From: Agrococcus jenensis
GTDB taxonomy: Bacteria; Actinomycetota; Actinomycetes; Actinomycetales; Microbacteriaceae
DNA: 64,000 nucleotides
Reading direction: 5' to 3'
Assembly: GCF_003752465.1 (NCBI RefSeq)
Contig: NZ_RKHJ01000001.1
Coordinates: forward strand, 186,001-250,000
Part shown: piece by piece, positions 52,592 to 60,972 of the stretch
Position numbering within the stretch: the first letter of the stretch is position 1
Layout of the letters: each line of letters begins with the position of its first letter
Position numbers and translations under genes: made by a program
Notes under the pieces: generated by a model
What the model was told of the DNA's origin: nothing
What the model saw: only the letters and a program-made list of their open reading frames with translations
The model's database searches: none

Positions 52592-53878
52592 TCAGGCGCG
52601 GCCGGGCCGGACGACGCGCTTCACGGCGCTCGCCGCGCGGAACGCGGGGTGCTCGCGCACGAGCCGCAGCCGCGACTCCGCCGCGTCGCGCGCCGCGGCG
52701 GCCCTCGCCGCCTGCTCGCGCGCGTCGGCGAGCTGGCCCTCGAGCGCGCGCCGCGCGGGTGCGCCAGCCTCGAGGCCCGCGAGCCACGCCTCCTCGCGCT
52801 CGGCCGCGATGCGCGCCGCGAGGCCCGGGATGCCGTCGAGCGTCTCGCGCTCGAGCCGCAGCCGGTAGAGCTCGGTGTTGCGCGCGTCGAGCTCGTCGCG
52901 GAGCGCGACGATGTCGTCCTGCGCCACCTGGTCGAGCGGTGCGAGCAGCTCGGCGAGCGCGCGCAGCTCCTGGATCTCGCCGGTCGAGAATGGGGCATCA
53001 TCGGCGTCGTCGAGCACCGCGGCGAAGCGCGCGGGCAGCAGCGGCTCGAGCCGCTCGAGCTGCTCGACGAGCGACGTGTCCTCGCGCAGCCCCGGCGCAC
53101 GCAGCTCCTCGGCCGTCGGCATGCGGCGGGCGAGGAACGGCAGCAGCTGGTTCGCGCGCATGCGGCGCCAGTCGCGCATGCCGTGGTGGTTCGCGCTCGG
53201 GCGCAGGTCGGGGTTCTGCTCGTAGGCGCGCCCCATGTTCTCGGTCTTGCGCTCCACCTGCGACGACGAGCGCCACGGCAGGTGCAGCACCTCGAGCGCC
53301 GCATCGGCGGGCGGTTCGCCCTGCTGCTCGATCGAGACGAAGTGGTTGCCGTGCGCGACCTCGACGTCGGCGCTGCCGACGTGGATCGCGTTCGGGGTCG
53401 GGTGCGCGTGCACGCCCGCGGCGCGCAGCGCCTCGAGGGTGCGCTCGTCGCGGCGCACGAGCCGGCGGAGGCCCGAGCCCTGTCGCGCGATCGGCCCGAC
53501 GAGGTTGACGACCGGCACCGTGAAGGCGCCGATCTCGCGCGGCGTGCGTGCGAGCGCCTCCGCCACGGTGAGCGCCGGGTCGACCGCGCGCACGAACTCG
53601 TCGGCGTCGCCGTTGATCACCCAGTCGGCGCCGTGCTCCTCGAACGCGAGGCGGGCCATCCGCGTGACGACCTTGGCCTGCTGCTTGCGGTGCTCGGGAT
53701 CGTCGAAGACGGTGACCGGCGCGACGGCCGCGTACTCGGCGAGGATCTCGCGCGTGCCGTCGACGGATGCGTTGTCGGTCACGAGGATGTGATCGATCCC
53801 CTGGGCGAGGTGGTGCTCGATCGTCGCGGCGATGATGTCCGCCTCGTCGCGCACCATCATGGTCATCACGACGGTCAT
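52592..53878 (-). CDS. GT2-like glycosyltransferase with C-terminal coiled coil
   Basis: A 428-residue protein. The N-terminal domain (about 1-230) opens MTVVMTMMVRDEADIIAATIEHHLAQGIDHILVTDN and has DWVINGDADEFVR, the marks of the GT2 'glycosyl transferase family 2-like' group that includes DUF23/GT92-like members. The C-terminal third is a coiled coil rich in Arg, Glu and Ala (about 320-405). The transcript is probably leaderless (TATGCT, 6 bases, ATG). It lies between whiB and the large glycosyltransferase; acceptor unknown. Confidence 0.82.
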   Translation of the reverse strand: MTVVMTMMVRDEADIIAATIEHHLAQGIDHILVTDNASVDGTREILAEYAAVAPVTVFDDPEHRKQQAKVVTRMARLAFEEHGADWVINGDADEFVRAVDPALTVAEALARTPREIGAFTVPVVNLVGPIARQGSGLRRLVRRDERTLEALRAAGVHAHPTPNAIHVGSADVEVAHGNHFVSIEQQGEPPADAALEVLHLPWRSSSQVERKTENMGRAYEQNPDLRPSANHHGMRDWRRMRANQLLPFLARRMPTAEELRAPGLREDTSLVEQLERLEPLLPARFAAVLDDADDAPFSTGEIQELRALAELLAPLDQVAQDDIVALRDELDARNTELYRLRLERETLDGIPGLAARIAAEREEAWLAGLEAGAPARRALEGQLADAREQAARAAAARDAAESRLRLVREHPAFRAASAVKRVVRPGRA

Positions 53879-53884
53879 GCGGTG

Positions 53885-53890
53885 AGCATA
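53885..53890 (-). promoter_or_regulatory. Leaderless -10 box for the 428-residue glycosyltransferase
   Basis: Minus-strand TATGCT, exactly 6 bases, ATG. Confidence 0.5.
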
Positions 53891-53950
53891 TCGGTGCGTG
53901 AGTCCTGCTCAGCGACTGCTCGGTCGAGGCCGTGGATCAGGCGTGTCGGA

Positions 53951-54307
53951 TCAGGCGAGCTTGCGCAGCTTGCGGCGCTCGCGCTCCGAGAGGCCGCCCC
54001 AGATGCCGAAGCGCTCGTCGTTCTCGAGCGCATACTCGAGGCACTGCTGCCGCACGTCGCACGACTCGCAGATGCGCTTCGCGTCGCGCGTCGAGCCGCC
54101 CTTCTCGGGGAAGAACGCCTCGGGGTCGGTCTCGGCGCACAGCGCGTCGGCTTGCCAGCCGAGCGGCTGGTCGTCGATCTCGCTGCGCACACCCGGGACG
54201 CCGAGCATGACCGGGTCGACGAACCAGTCGCCAGGCACCCCTCGCCGCAGCCCGCGATCGTCGATGGCTTGCGCTGCTGTCGTGCTGCGCTGCACTCCCT
54301 CTCGCAT
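53951..54307 (-). CDS. whiB: WhiB-family iron-sulfur regulator (WhiB2-like)
   Basis: A 118-residue Wbl protein. Four cysteines for a [4Fe-4S] cluster are in ALCAETDPEAFFPEKGG and AKRICESCDVRQQCLEYAL, with the spacing C-x29-C-x2-C-x5-C. The GIWGGLSERERRKLRK motif ends the protein. A neighbourhood of manA, manB, DUF3499 and zincin genes matches WhiB2/WhmD, needed for septation. The start is the ATG at 54307 with GGGGGAA upstream. A strong promoter with a palindrome lies 50-80 bases upstream. Confidence 0.93.
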   Translation of the reverse strand: MREGVQRSTTAAQAIDDRGLRRGVPGDWFVDPVMLGVPGVRSEIDDQPLGWQADALCAETDPEAFFPEKGGSTRDAKRICESCDVRQQCLEYALENDERFGIWGGLSERERRKLRKLA

Positions 54308-54355
54308 GGCGTTCCCCCGGTTCTGCAGGACCCCGGCCGGGCCTGCGTTGCACCA

Positions 54356-54385
54356 ATTACACCGGTGTAGTTCGCCTCGCGTCAA
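54356..54385 (-). promoter_or_regulatory. whiB promoter
   Basis: Minus-strand TTGACG (54385-54380), 18 bases, TGTAAT (54361-54356): 5 of 6 consensus bases at each box. The expected leader is about 42 bases. It is the best sigma-70-type promoter in the window. Confidence 0.7.
54358..54369. promoter_or_regulatory. TACACCGGTGTA palindrome in the whiB promoter
   Basis: A perfect 12-bp palindrome overlapping the -10 box and the end of the spacer, well placed for repression or WhiB autoregulation. Confidence 0.6.
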
Positions 54386-54433
54386 GTCGGAGATTCTAGG
54401 AGTGTCGCGCCCTCTCGCCCGGGAGCGACGCGC

Positions 54434-55549
54434 CTACGGCGTGTCGAGCTCGAGCGCGAGCCACGCCTCCGCGGCGTCGATCTCGAAGGGCGCCGCGGCG
54501 TCGATCCACGCGGCGTCCGCGGGCGCTAGCGCGCGCGTCTCGCCGTCGACCGTCGCGGTGCCGCCGGAGACGGCGAGCAGCAGTCCCCTGCCGCCCTCGA
54601 CGACGTGGGCGCCGGTGATGCGGCGGAGCTCGAACGGCGCGGCAGGGCGGTAGGCGGTCCCGCCCTCGAGCGGCTCCGCGGGCAGCCGCGGGTCGTCGAG
54701 CGGCGTCGGGTCGACCACCGCGAGCAGCTCCGCGACATCGACGTGCTTGGGCGTGAGCCCGCCGCGCAGCACGTTGTCGCTCGGGCCCATGAGCTCGATG
54801 CCGAGTCCCGAGAGGTAGGCGTGCAGGTTGCCGGCGGGCAGGAAGAGCGCCTCACCGGGCGCGAGCGAGACGCGGTTCAGCAGCATCGCGACGAGGATCC
54901 CCGGGTCGCCCGGGTGCGCGGCCGAGAGCCGGGCGATCGTATCGGCCTCCACCGGATGCGTCCCGGTGAGCGCGTCCCCGGCTGCCACCGCGCCGGCGAC
55001 GACCGGCGCGACCTCCGCGTCGCCGGAGAGCAGCCACGCGAGTGCGTCGCCGGCCGCGAGGTGCTCGAGCAGCGGCGCGACGCGCCCGTCGGCGGCGGCG
55101 AGCGCCTCGACGACCTCGCGCGCCTGCGCCTCGGGACGGAAGCCGCTGAGCGCCTCGAACGGCGTCACGGCGACGATGATCTCGGGCTTCGGGTGAGGGT
55201 CGCGGTAGTTGCGGTGCGGGGCGTCTCGCGGGATGCCCGCCGCGTCCTCCCTGTCGAAGCCCTCGCGAGCGCGTGCCGCATCCGGGTGCGCCTGCAGCGA
55301 GAGGGGCTCGGCGGCGGCGAGCACCTTGAGCAGCATCGCGGGCTGCCGCGCGCCGAGTGCCTCGAGCGCGGGCCCGAGCGCGGTCCCCGCGTGCGCGCCC
55401 GCCGTCACGACGGCGGGGCACCCGGGATGGGCGCCGAGCCACAGCTCGGCCTCCGCCCCGCCGGACGCGGTGCGGCCCAGGTACTCGGACAGGAGCGTGG
55501 TGCTCCCCCAGGCGTAGTCCCTCGGCTCATTGGCGATCGGCACAAACAC
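54434..55549 (-). CDS. manA: Mannose-6-phosphate isomerase
   Basis: A 371-residue type I isomerase interconverting fructose 6- and mannose 6-phosphate. Zinc ligands are seen in SLQAHPDAARA near 104 and in HPKPE near 139. The catalytic Arg segment is near LPAGNLHAYLSGLGIELMGPSDNVLRGGLTPKHVD (near 250). The start is the GTG at 55549 with AAGGAG 9 bases before it; a second GTG two codons on is possible. It supplies mannose phosphates with ManB. Divergent from the acyl-CoA dehydrogenase gene. Confidence 0.94.
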   Translation of the reverse strand: MFVPIANEPRDYAWGSTTLLSEYLGRTASGGAEAELWLGAHPGCPAVVTAGAHAGTALGPALEALGARQPAMLLKVLAAAEPLSLQAHPDAARAREGFDREDAAGIPRDAPHRNYRDPHPKPEIIVAVTPFEALSGFRPEAQAREVVEALAAADGRVAPLLEHLAAGDALAWLLSGDAEVAPVVAGAVAAGDALTGTHPVEADTIARLSAAHPGDPGILVAMLLNRVSLAPGEALFLPAGNLHAYLSGLGIELMGPSDNVLRGGLTPKHVDVAELLAVVDPTPLDDPRLPAEPLEGGTAYRPAAPFELRRITGAHVVEGGRGLLLAVSGGTATVDGETRALAPADAAWIDAAAPFEIDAAEAWLALELDTP

Positions 55550-55579
55550 AGCCGCGGTCTCCTTCCGCCGGTTTGGTCG

Positions 55580-55588
55580 AGCGTACCA
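55580..55588 (-). promoter_or_regulatory. Extended -10 for manA
   Basis: Minus-strand TGGTACGCT, the same extended -10 as at the sugar-acid operon. No -35 is evident. Confidence 0.45.
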
Positions 55589-55618
55589 ACGGCCCGCCGC
55601 CCCGCCCGCGGGCGGCCG

Positions 55619-55624
55619 TAGCCT
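55619..55624 (+). promoter_or_regulatory. -10 box for the acyl-CoA dehydrogenase
   Basis: TAGCCT within GCGGCCGTAGCCTGA, identical to the promoter at 24990-25004. The leader is about 32 bases and includes GAGGAG just before the ATG. Confidence 0.45.
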
Positions 55625-55662
55625 GACCGCGACGGCCAGGACGGCCGGGAGACTGAGGAGCA

Positions 55663-56841
55663 ATGACGTTCACGCCGCTCACGAGCGACTTCTACGGGTT
55701 CGCCGCCGACCTGACCGACGCCGAGCGCGCGTCGCTCGCCGAGATCCGGGCCTTCATGGAGGAGCGGGTGCGCCCGGTCATCCTCGACCACTGGCACCGC
55801 GACGCGTTCCCGACCGACCTCATCCCCGAGCTCGGCGCGCTCGGCGTCGTCGGCGGCGCGTGGCCCGAGACCGCCAGGTTCGAGAACTCCGCCGTCTACC
55901 GCGGCTGGGTCGCGCTCGAGATGAGCCGCGTCGACGCCTCCGTCTCGACCTTCATCGGCGTGCAGAACGGCCTGGTGGCCGGCACGCTCGGCGTCACCGG
56001 GAGCCCGGAGCAGCGCGCCGAGTGGCTGCCGCGCCTCGCCGACTGCTCGGTGGTCGGGGCGTTCGGCCTCACCGAGCCGCTCTCGGGCTCCGACTCCGCG
56101 CAGGGCCTGCGCACCACCGCCCGGCGCGAGGGCGACGAGTGGGTCATCGACGGCGCCAAGCGCTGGATCGGCAACGCCACCCAGGCCGACATCGTGGTGA
56201 TCTGGGCGAAGGATTCCGAGACCGGGCGCGTGCTCGGCTTCATCGTGCCGACCACGACGCCCGGCTTCTCGGCGACCCGGATCGAGCGGAAGATCTCGCT
56301 CCGCATGGTGCAGAACGCCGACATCGTGCTCGACGGCGTGCGCGTGCCGGAGTCCCTGCGGCTGCAGGGCGCGAACAGCTTCCGCGACACCGCCCGCGTG
56401 CTGCGGCTCACGCGCGCGGAGGTCGCCTGGAGCGCGGTCGGCGTGATGATGGGCGCCTACGAGGCGGCCGTCCGCTACACGACCGAGCGGGTGCAGTTCG
56501 GCTCGCCCATCGCCGGGCACCAGCTCGTGCAGGACCTGCTCGCGAAGTCGCTCGGCCACATCACCGCGTCGATCGCGCTGTGCGTGCAGGTCTCGCGGAT
56601 GCTCGACGAGGACCGGCAGGAGGACGCCCACTCGGCGCTCGCGAAGGCGTACGCGACGAGCCGCATGCGCGAGGTCGTCTCGTGGTGCCGCGAGGTGTGC
56701 GGCGGCAACGGCATCGTCACCGACTACGAGGTCGCGCGATTCTTCGCCGACGCAGAGGCGCTCTACACCTACGAGGGCACCGCGCAGATGAACTCCCTCA
56801 TCGTCGGTCGGGCGATCACCGGGCAGTCGGCCTTCGCCTGA
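55663..56841 (+). CDS. Acyl-CoA dehydrogenase, glutaryl-CoA-dehydrogenase-like
   Basis: A 392-residue FAD enzyme. Substrate and FAD segments are GAFGLTEPLSGSDSAQGLRTTARREGDEWVIDGAKRWIGNA near 140, RVQFGSPIAGHQLVQDLLAKSLGHI near 275 and GGNGIVTDYEVARFFADAEALYTYEGTAQMNSLIVGRAITG at the end. The Glu of YEGT is placed as the catalytic base of glutaryl-CoA dehydrogenase. The substrate is not certain. It has no beta-oxidation neighbours: its flanks are manA and glycan genes. Confidence 0.9.
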   Translation: MTFTPLTSDFYGFAADLTDAERASLAEIRAFMEERVRPVILDHWHRDAFPTDLIPELGALGVVGGAWPETARFENSAVYRGWVALEMSRVDASVSTFIGVQNGLVAGTLGVTGSPEQRAEWLPRLADCSVVGAFGLTEPLSGSDSAQGLRTTARREGDEWVIDGAKRWIGNATQADIVVIWAKDSETGRVLGFIVPTTTPGFSATRIERKISLRMVQNADIVLDGVRVPESLRLQGANSFRDTARVLRLTRAEVAWSAVGVMMGAYEAAVRYTTERVQFGSPIAGHQLVQDLLAKSLGHITASIALCVQVSRMLDEDRQEDAHSALAKAYATSRMREVVSWCREVCGGNGIVTDYEVARFFADAEALYTYEGTAQMNSLIVGRAITGQSAFA

Positions 56842-56860
56842 GCTGGGCCGATCGGGCGAA

Positions 56861-56866
56861 TAGGCT
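56861..56866 (+). promoter_or_regulatory. Leaderless -10 box for the 81-residue protein
   Basis: TAGGCT, 7 bases, ATG. Confidence 0.5.
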
Positions 56867-56873
56867 GACCGGC

Positions 56874-57119
56874 ATGGATGCGAACGCGCCGGACCAGCCC
56901 GAGCTCGAACGACTGCGGAGCGAGCTGTCGCGGCTCGAGCGCGAGCGCGCGACGGAGGTCGCCGAGCTGCGCTCCGCGCGCCACCGCATCATGGAGCTCG
57001 AGGCGCAGCTCGCCGCGAGCCGCGACCGGCTGCCCGACCCGCGGGCGATGGCCGTGCGCGCGAAGCGGGTCGCGCGCCGCGGCGTCGGCTCGCTGCTGCG
57101 CAGGCTGCGGAACCGCTAG
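56874..57119 (+). CDS. Small coiled-coil protein beside an RgpF-like gene
   Basis: An 81-residue protein, not recognised. Residues 9-50 form a coiled coil (ELERLRSELSRLERERATEV and onward). After DRLPDPRAM comes a strongly basic amphipathic end, AVRAKRVARRGVGSLLRRLRNR. The same plan, coiled coil then RPD-W and a basic stretch, forms the N-terminus of the RgpF-like protein at 63131. Its stop overlaps the GTG of the next gene by one base. It may be the detached N-terminal anchor of that glycan protein; function unknown. Confidence 0.7.
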   Translation: MDANAPDQPELERLRSELSRLERERATEVAELRSARHRIMELEAQLAASRDRLPDPRAMAVRAKRVARRGVGSLLRRLRNR

Positions 57120-58801
57120 TGCGGCTGGCCAACCTCGACGCGGTGCGCCGCGTCGGCATCTTCTTCTTCTACGACGGTGACGGCGTCGCCGACGAGACCG
57201 TGACCACGCTGCTCGACGGCGTGCAGCCGCACTTCGAGCGCACGATCGTCGTCGTGAACGGCGCGCTCGACGAGGCGAGCCGGGCCGCGTTCGAGGCGCG
57301 GCCCGGCACCGAGCTGCTGCAGCGCGAGAACCAGGGCTTCGACTCCTGGGCCTACAAGACCGCGATCGAGCACATCGGCTGGGACGGGATCGCCGAGATC
57401 GACGAGCTCGTGCTCTACAACTTCACGATCCTCGGCCCGGTCGCGAGCGTCGACGCGATGTTCGCCGACATGGATGCGCGCGACCTCGACTTCTGGGGCC
57501 TCACGGTGCACCACGGCGCGCCGTTCGACCCGTGGGGGCTGCTCGAGACCCCGACGCTGCCCGAGCACCTGCAGTCGCACTGGATCGCCGTGCGCGCGTC
57601 GATGCTGCAGTCCGCGCCCTTCCGCCGCTACTGGGACGAGCTGCCCCCGATCCCCGACTACGCGCACGCGGTCGCGAAGCACGAGGCCCGCTTCACCCAT
57701 CACTTCGCGTCGTTCGGCTTCCGCTGGGAGCCCTTCGTCGACACGGCCGACCTGCGGCAGACCACCTTCTACCCGCTCAACTCGATGCCGGTCGAGCTCA
57801 TCCGCGACCGCGGCTGCCCCATCTTCAAGCGCAAGACGCTCTTCGCAGGCATCGACTCGGTGATCGACGAGCACGCGACCGGCAACGCCCGGGAGCTCTA
57901 CCGCTTCCTGGCCGCGTCCGGTCGCTACGACATGGGGGTGCTCGACCGCCACCTCGCCCGCTCCGCCGACCAGCGCGACGTCTTCGAGACGATGCACGAG
58001 TGGCGCATCCTCGCGCCGGCCGCCGCGTCGCGGCCGTCGACCGTCGCGCTCGTCGAGGCCTCGGAGGGCTGGGAGCAGCGCGTCGACGCCGTGCGCGGCG
58101 CCGACCGGATCGTGCTCGCCGGGGCGCCCGGCACCCTCGCGGCGATCGACGCGGGCGCGGCGGCCGACCTCGACGGCGTCGAGCTCGTGGGCGTGCGCGC
58201 GCACCCGCTCGAGGCGCTCGCCGACGCTGAGGAGTCGCTCGCGGTGCTCGCGCTCGCCGACGGCATCCCCGCGGAGCTGCCCGGCCTCGACCGCGACGAC
58301 CGCCGCGCCGACGCGCTCGAGTCGCTCGGGCTGCCCGACCGGCTCGCGGATGCGGCCGCCGCGTTCGACGACGCCGCCGTCGGCGCGCTCGTGTCGGCGC
58401 CCGCGCTGCAGCGCGGCTGGTTCGGCGAGCTCGGCCACGAGGCGGACGGCGCCACGGCGCGGCTCGAGCTCGCGGCGAGCCGGCTCGCGATCCGGGCGCG
58501 CTCGAACGCGCCCGTCGTGCCGCAGGCGGGGGCCGCGATCGTGCGCGGCGCCGTCGCGGCATCGCTCGGCGCACGGATCCGCGACGCGGCCGCCGAGCTG
58601 CCGCAGCTGTCGGTCGACGAGTGGGGGCGGCTCCTCGCGCTCGCCGTGCAGGACGCCGGGCTGCGGCCGCAGCTGTCGATCTCGGCACGGCTCGCGGAGC
58701 AGCGGCTCTCGATCATGCAGCACCAGCTGCGCGGCCTCACCGGCGCGGTCGGCCGCGGCGTGGGCGAGTCCTACACGCAGCTGCTCGGCAGGATCCGCTA
58801 G
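57119..58801 (+). CDS. RgpF-like rhamnan synthesis protein
   Basis: A 560-residue protein. The N-terminal 290 residues match the rhamnan synthesis F (RgpF) glycosyltransferase family, with RVGIFFFYDGDGVADE, LQRENQGFDSWAYKTAIEHIG, LVLYNFTILGPV and KVHT-like positions. The C-terminal half (about 290-560) is helical, Ala-rich and not recognised. It starts with GTG overlapping the small coiled-coil gene. Its end overlaps the convergent mannosyltransferase gene by 4 bases. It probably adds rhamnose to a surface glycan; linkage unknown. Confidence 0.78.
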   Translation: MRLANLDAVRRVGIFFFYDGDGVADETVTTLLDGVQPHFERTIVVVNGALDEASRAAFEARPGTELLQRENQGFDSWAYKTAIEHIGWDGIAEIDELVLYNFTILGPVASVDAMFADMDARDLDFWGLTVHHGAPFDPWGLLETPTLPEHLQSHWIAVRASMLQSAPFRRYWDELPPIPDYAHAVAKHEARFTHHFASFGFRWEPFVDTADLRQTTFYPLNSMPVELIRDRGCPIFKRKTLFAGIDSVIDEHATGNARELYRFLAASGRYDMGVLDRHLARSADQRDVFETMHEWRILAPAAASRPSTVALVEASEGWEQRVDAVRGADRIVLAGAPGTLAAIDAGAAADLDGVELVGVRAHPLEALADAEESLAVLALADGIPAELPGLDRDDRRADALESLGLPDRLADAAAAFDDAAVGALVSAPALQRGWFGELGHEADGATARLELAASRLAIRARSNAPVVPQAGAAIVRGAVAASLGARIRDAAAELPQLSVDEWGRLLALAVQDAGLRPQLSISARLAEQRLSIMQHQLRGLTGAVGRGVGESYTQLLGRIR

Positions 58802-59535
58802 CGCGGCAGCAGCGCGCGCAGCTGCGCGGCGCGACGGCCGATGCCCCAGCCGGTCACCTTCGTGAGGGCCTCGCCGATGATCGAGCCCGACATCTTCGAC
58901 TCCCCGGCCTCGCGGTCGCGGAACTGGATCGGCACCTCGCTGATCGACGCCCCCGCGTCGTGCGAGCGCACCGTCATGTCGATCTGGAAGCAGTAGCCGC
59001 GGCTCTCGAGCGACTCGAGGTCGAGCCGCTGGAGCAGCTCGGTGCTGTAGACGCGGTAGCCGGCCGTCATGTCGTGCGCGGGCACCCCGAGCATGAGGCG
59101 GGCGTAGAGGTTGGCGCCGCGGCTGAGCACCTCGCGGCGCATCGGCCAGTCGACGACGCTGCCGCCCGGCATCCAGCGGGAGCCGATCACGAGCTCGTCC
59201 CCGGCCTCGGCCAGCTCGAGCATCGCCCGCAGCCGCTCCGGCGGGTGCGAGCCGTCGGCGTCGATCTCGATCACGTGGGTGTAGCCGCGCTCGATGCCGA
59301 GCGCGAAGCCGTCGAGGTACGCGGCGCCGAGGCCGAGCTTGCCGGGGCGGTGCCGCACCGTGATCCGCGGGTCGGCCGCCGCCATCCGGTCGGCGAGCTC
59401 ACCCGTGCCGTCGGGGCTCGCGTCGTCGAGGATGAGCACGTCGAGCTCGGGCACGGCGGCGAGCAGCCGGTCGACGAGCACCGGGAGCGACTCGACCTCG
59501 TCGTACGTCGGGATGAGCGCGAGCGCCTTGATCAT
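58798..59535 (-). CDS. Polyprenol-phosphate mannose synthase-like GT2
   Basis: A 245-residue GT2 enzyme, similar to Dpm1/Ppm1 catalytic domains, that would make polyprenyl-phosphate mannose from GDP-mannose. Marks are LALIPTYDEVESLPVLVDRLL, ILDDASPDGTGELADRMA, the metal site EIDADGSHPPERLRAML and IGSRWMPGGSVVDWPMRREVLSRGANLYAR. There is no membrane domain. AAGGGA lies 8 bases before the ATG. The donor fits the manA/manB genes nearby. It is 11 bases downstream of a 445-residue membrane protein gene on the same strand, possibly its user. Confidence 0.88.
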   Translation of the reverse strand: MIKALALIPTYDEVESLPVLVDRLLAAVPELDVLILDDASPDGTGELADRMAAADPRITVRHRPGKLGLGAAYLDGFALGIERGYTHVIEIDADGSHPPERLRAMLELAEAGDELVIGSRWMPGGSVVDWPMRREVLSRGANLYARLMLGVPAHDMTAGYRVYSTELLQRLDLESLESRGYCFQIDMTVRSHDAGASISEVPIQFRDREAGESKMSGSIIGEALTKVTGWGIGRRAAQLRALLPR

Positions 59536-59546
59536 GGATGGTCCCT

Positions 59547-60884
59547 TCACGGCTCGCCCACGATCGCAGGGCAGTCGAGCACCAGCGCACGATTGTACGG
59601 GGCGATCAGCAGATCCTCCGGCGCATCGCCGCCCTCGCAGGCGGCCGCCTGCCGGTCCACCTGCACGCTCCACGGCTCGACCCCGATCCGGTGGGAACCG
59701 GTGTCGGGCGACTGCCAGGCCATCGCGCCGACGAACGCGACGAGCCCGAGGGCGAGCACCGGCGTCGCGACGGCGAGCCACCGACCGCGGAGCCGCTCGA
59801 CCGCGACCGACGCGGCGATCGGCACGATGGCGGCGAGCAGCATCCCGGCGGCGCCGCCGTAGCGCAGGTCGACGATCGCGGTCAGCCAGTCGTCGCCGCG
59901 GAACGACGCGTACTGGAACTGCTCGATCGGCGAGGCCAGCAGCGAGCCGCCGAACGACGACGCGGAGGCCAGCAGCACGACCGCTCCGGCGATGCGCGCG
60001 CGCCACGAGCCCCAGATGATGACGACGAGCGAGGCGATCGAGAAGACCGCCAGGATCGGCGCGGCCGCGAGTGGTCCCTGCGACGCGAACGCCTCGCGGA
60101 TGCCCTGCTCGGTCGGCTGGAGCGTCGGCATCACGACGTTCGACAGCCAGCCGACGACGACGTCCGGGATGCCGATCGGCACGCCGTCGTAGCCGCCGCG
60201 CGGGGCGAGCAGCCACGACAGGGCCTGGCCGCCGAGCCCGAGCAGGAAGCCGCCGATCACGGGCCACAGCAGCCGCCGGCGCAGATGGATGCGCAGCAGC
60301 AGCACGGGCAGCATGAGCAGCAGCTGCACCTCCGTCATGGCCGCGACGAACGCCGCGACGGCGACGAGCCACGACTCGTGCCGCGAGGTCGGCATCGAGA
60401 GGGCGATCCAGACGCCGAGCCAGAGCATGAAGGTGTGGAGGTCGGCGAGGTTGCCGATGATCTCGGGCGCGATGAGCGGCACGACCACCGGCACGACGCC
60501 GAGCGCGATGCGCGCGGGCAGCCACGGCACCGCCCAGCGCGCGAGCGGGATCGTCGCCGCGCAGACGAGGGCGGCGACGATCGCGCTCGCCCAGAAGACG
60601 ACGGCGGCGTAGCTCGCGAGCGGCGCGAGCGCGACCACCGCGCCCGCGAGCAGCCGCGGCAGCAGGTGCTGGTAGCCGGCATAGGGGGCGAGGATCGAGC
60701 CCGCGGGATCCTGCAGCGCGCCCAGCAGGAAGATGGCGCCGTCCTCGGCCCAGACGACGTCGTGCTCGAGGGCCGGGATGCGCGCCACCTGGAAGGCCAG
60801 CGCGACGACGAAGACCGCGGCCGCGGCCGCCCACGCGGGCCAGCGACGCCCGCTCGAGGGCGCTCGATCCGCTGACTGCTGCAT
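59547..60884 (-). CDS. Polytopic membrane protein, GT-C-like
   Basis: A 445-residue protein with about 11 helices. The first outside loop carries EHDVVWAEDGAIFLL, an acidic pair placed as in GT-C glycosyltransferases that use polyprenyl-phosphate sugars. A short outside domain with several cysteines (QAAACEGG, VLDCPAIVG) ends it. I do not recognise a named family. It is upstream of the polyprenol-phosphate mannose synthase-like gene, so use of that lipid mannose is a reasonable inference. GGAG lies 8 bases before the ATG. Confidence 0.7.
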   Translation of the reverse strand: MQQSADRAPSSGRRWPAWAAAAAVFVVALAFQVARIPALEHDVVWAEDGAIFLLGALQDPAGSILAPYAGYQHLLPRLLAGAVVALAPLASYAAVVFWASAIVAALVCAATIPLARWAVPWLPARIALGVVPVVVPLIAPEIIGNLADLHTFMLWLGVWIALSMPTSRHESWLVAVAAFVAAMTEVQLLLMLPVLLLRIHLRRRLLWPVIGGFLLGLGGQALSWLLAPRGGYDGVPIGIPDVVVGWLSNVVMPTLQPTEQGIREAFASQGPLAAAPILAVFSIASLVVIIWGSWRARIAGAVVLLASASSFGGSLLASPIEQFQYASFRGDDWLTAIVDLRYGGAAGMLLAAIVPIAASVAVERLRGRWLAVATPVLALGLVAFVGAMAWQSPDTGSHRIGVEPWSVQVDRQAAACEGGDAPEDLLIAPYNRALVLDCPAIVGEP

Positions 60885-60959
60885 CCGTCCAGCTCCATCC
60901 CGGAGCGCGTCCGCCCCTCGGCGAGACTACGACACGGCGGTCGCCCGCCCCCCGCGTGC

Positions 60960-60965
60960 GACAAT
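60960..60965 (+). promoter_or_regulatory. Weak leaderless -10 box for the Wzy/WaaL gene
   Basis: GACAAT, 7 bases, ATG: 4 of 6 consensus bases, the weakest of the leaderless candidates. Confidence 0.3.
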
Positions 60966-60972
60966 CGCCACC

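Noticed and set aside
54400-54433. Terminator after manA
   Set aside because: GTCGC and GCGAC can pair but the stem is only 5 bp with a 16-base loop, too weak to call.
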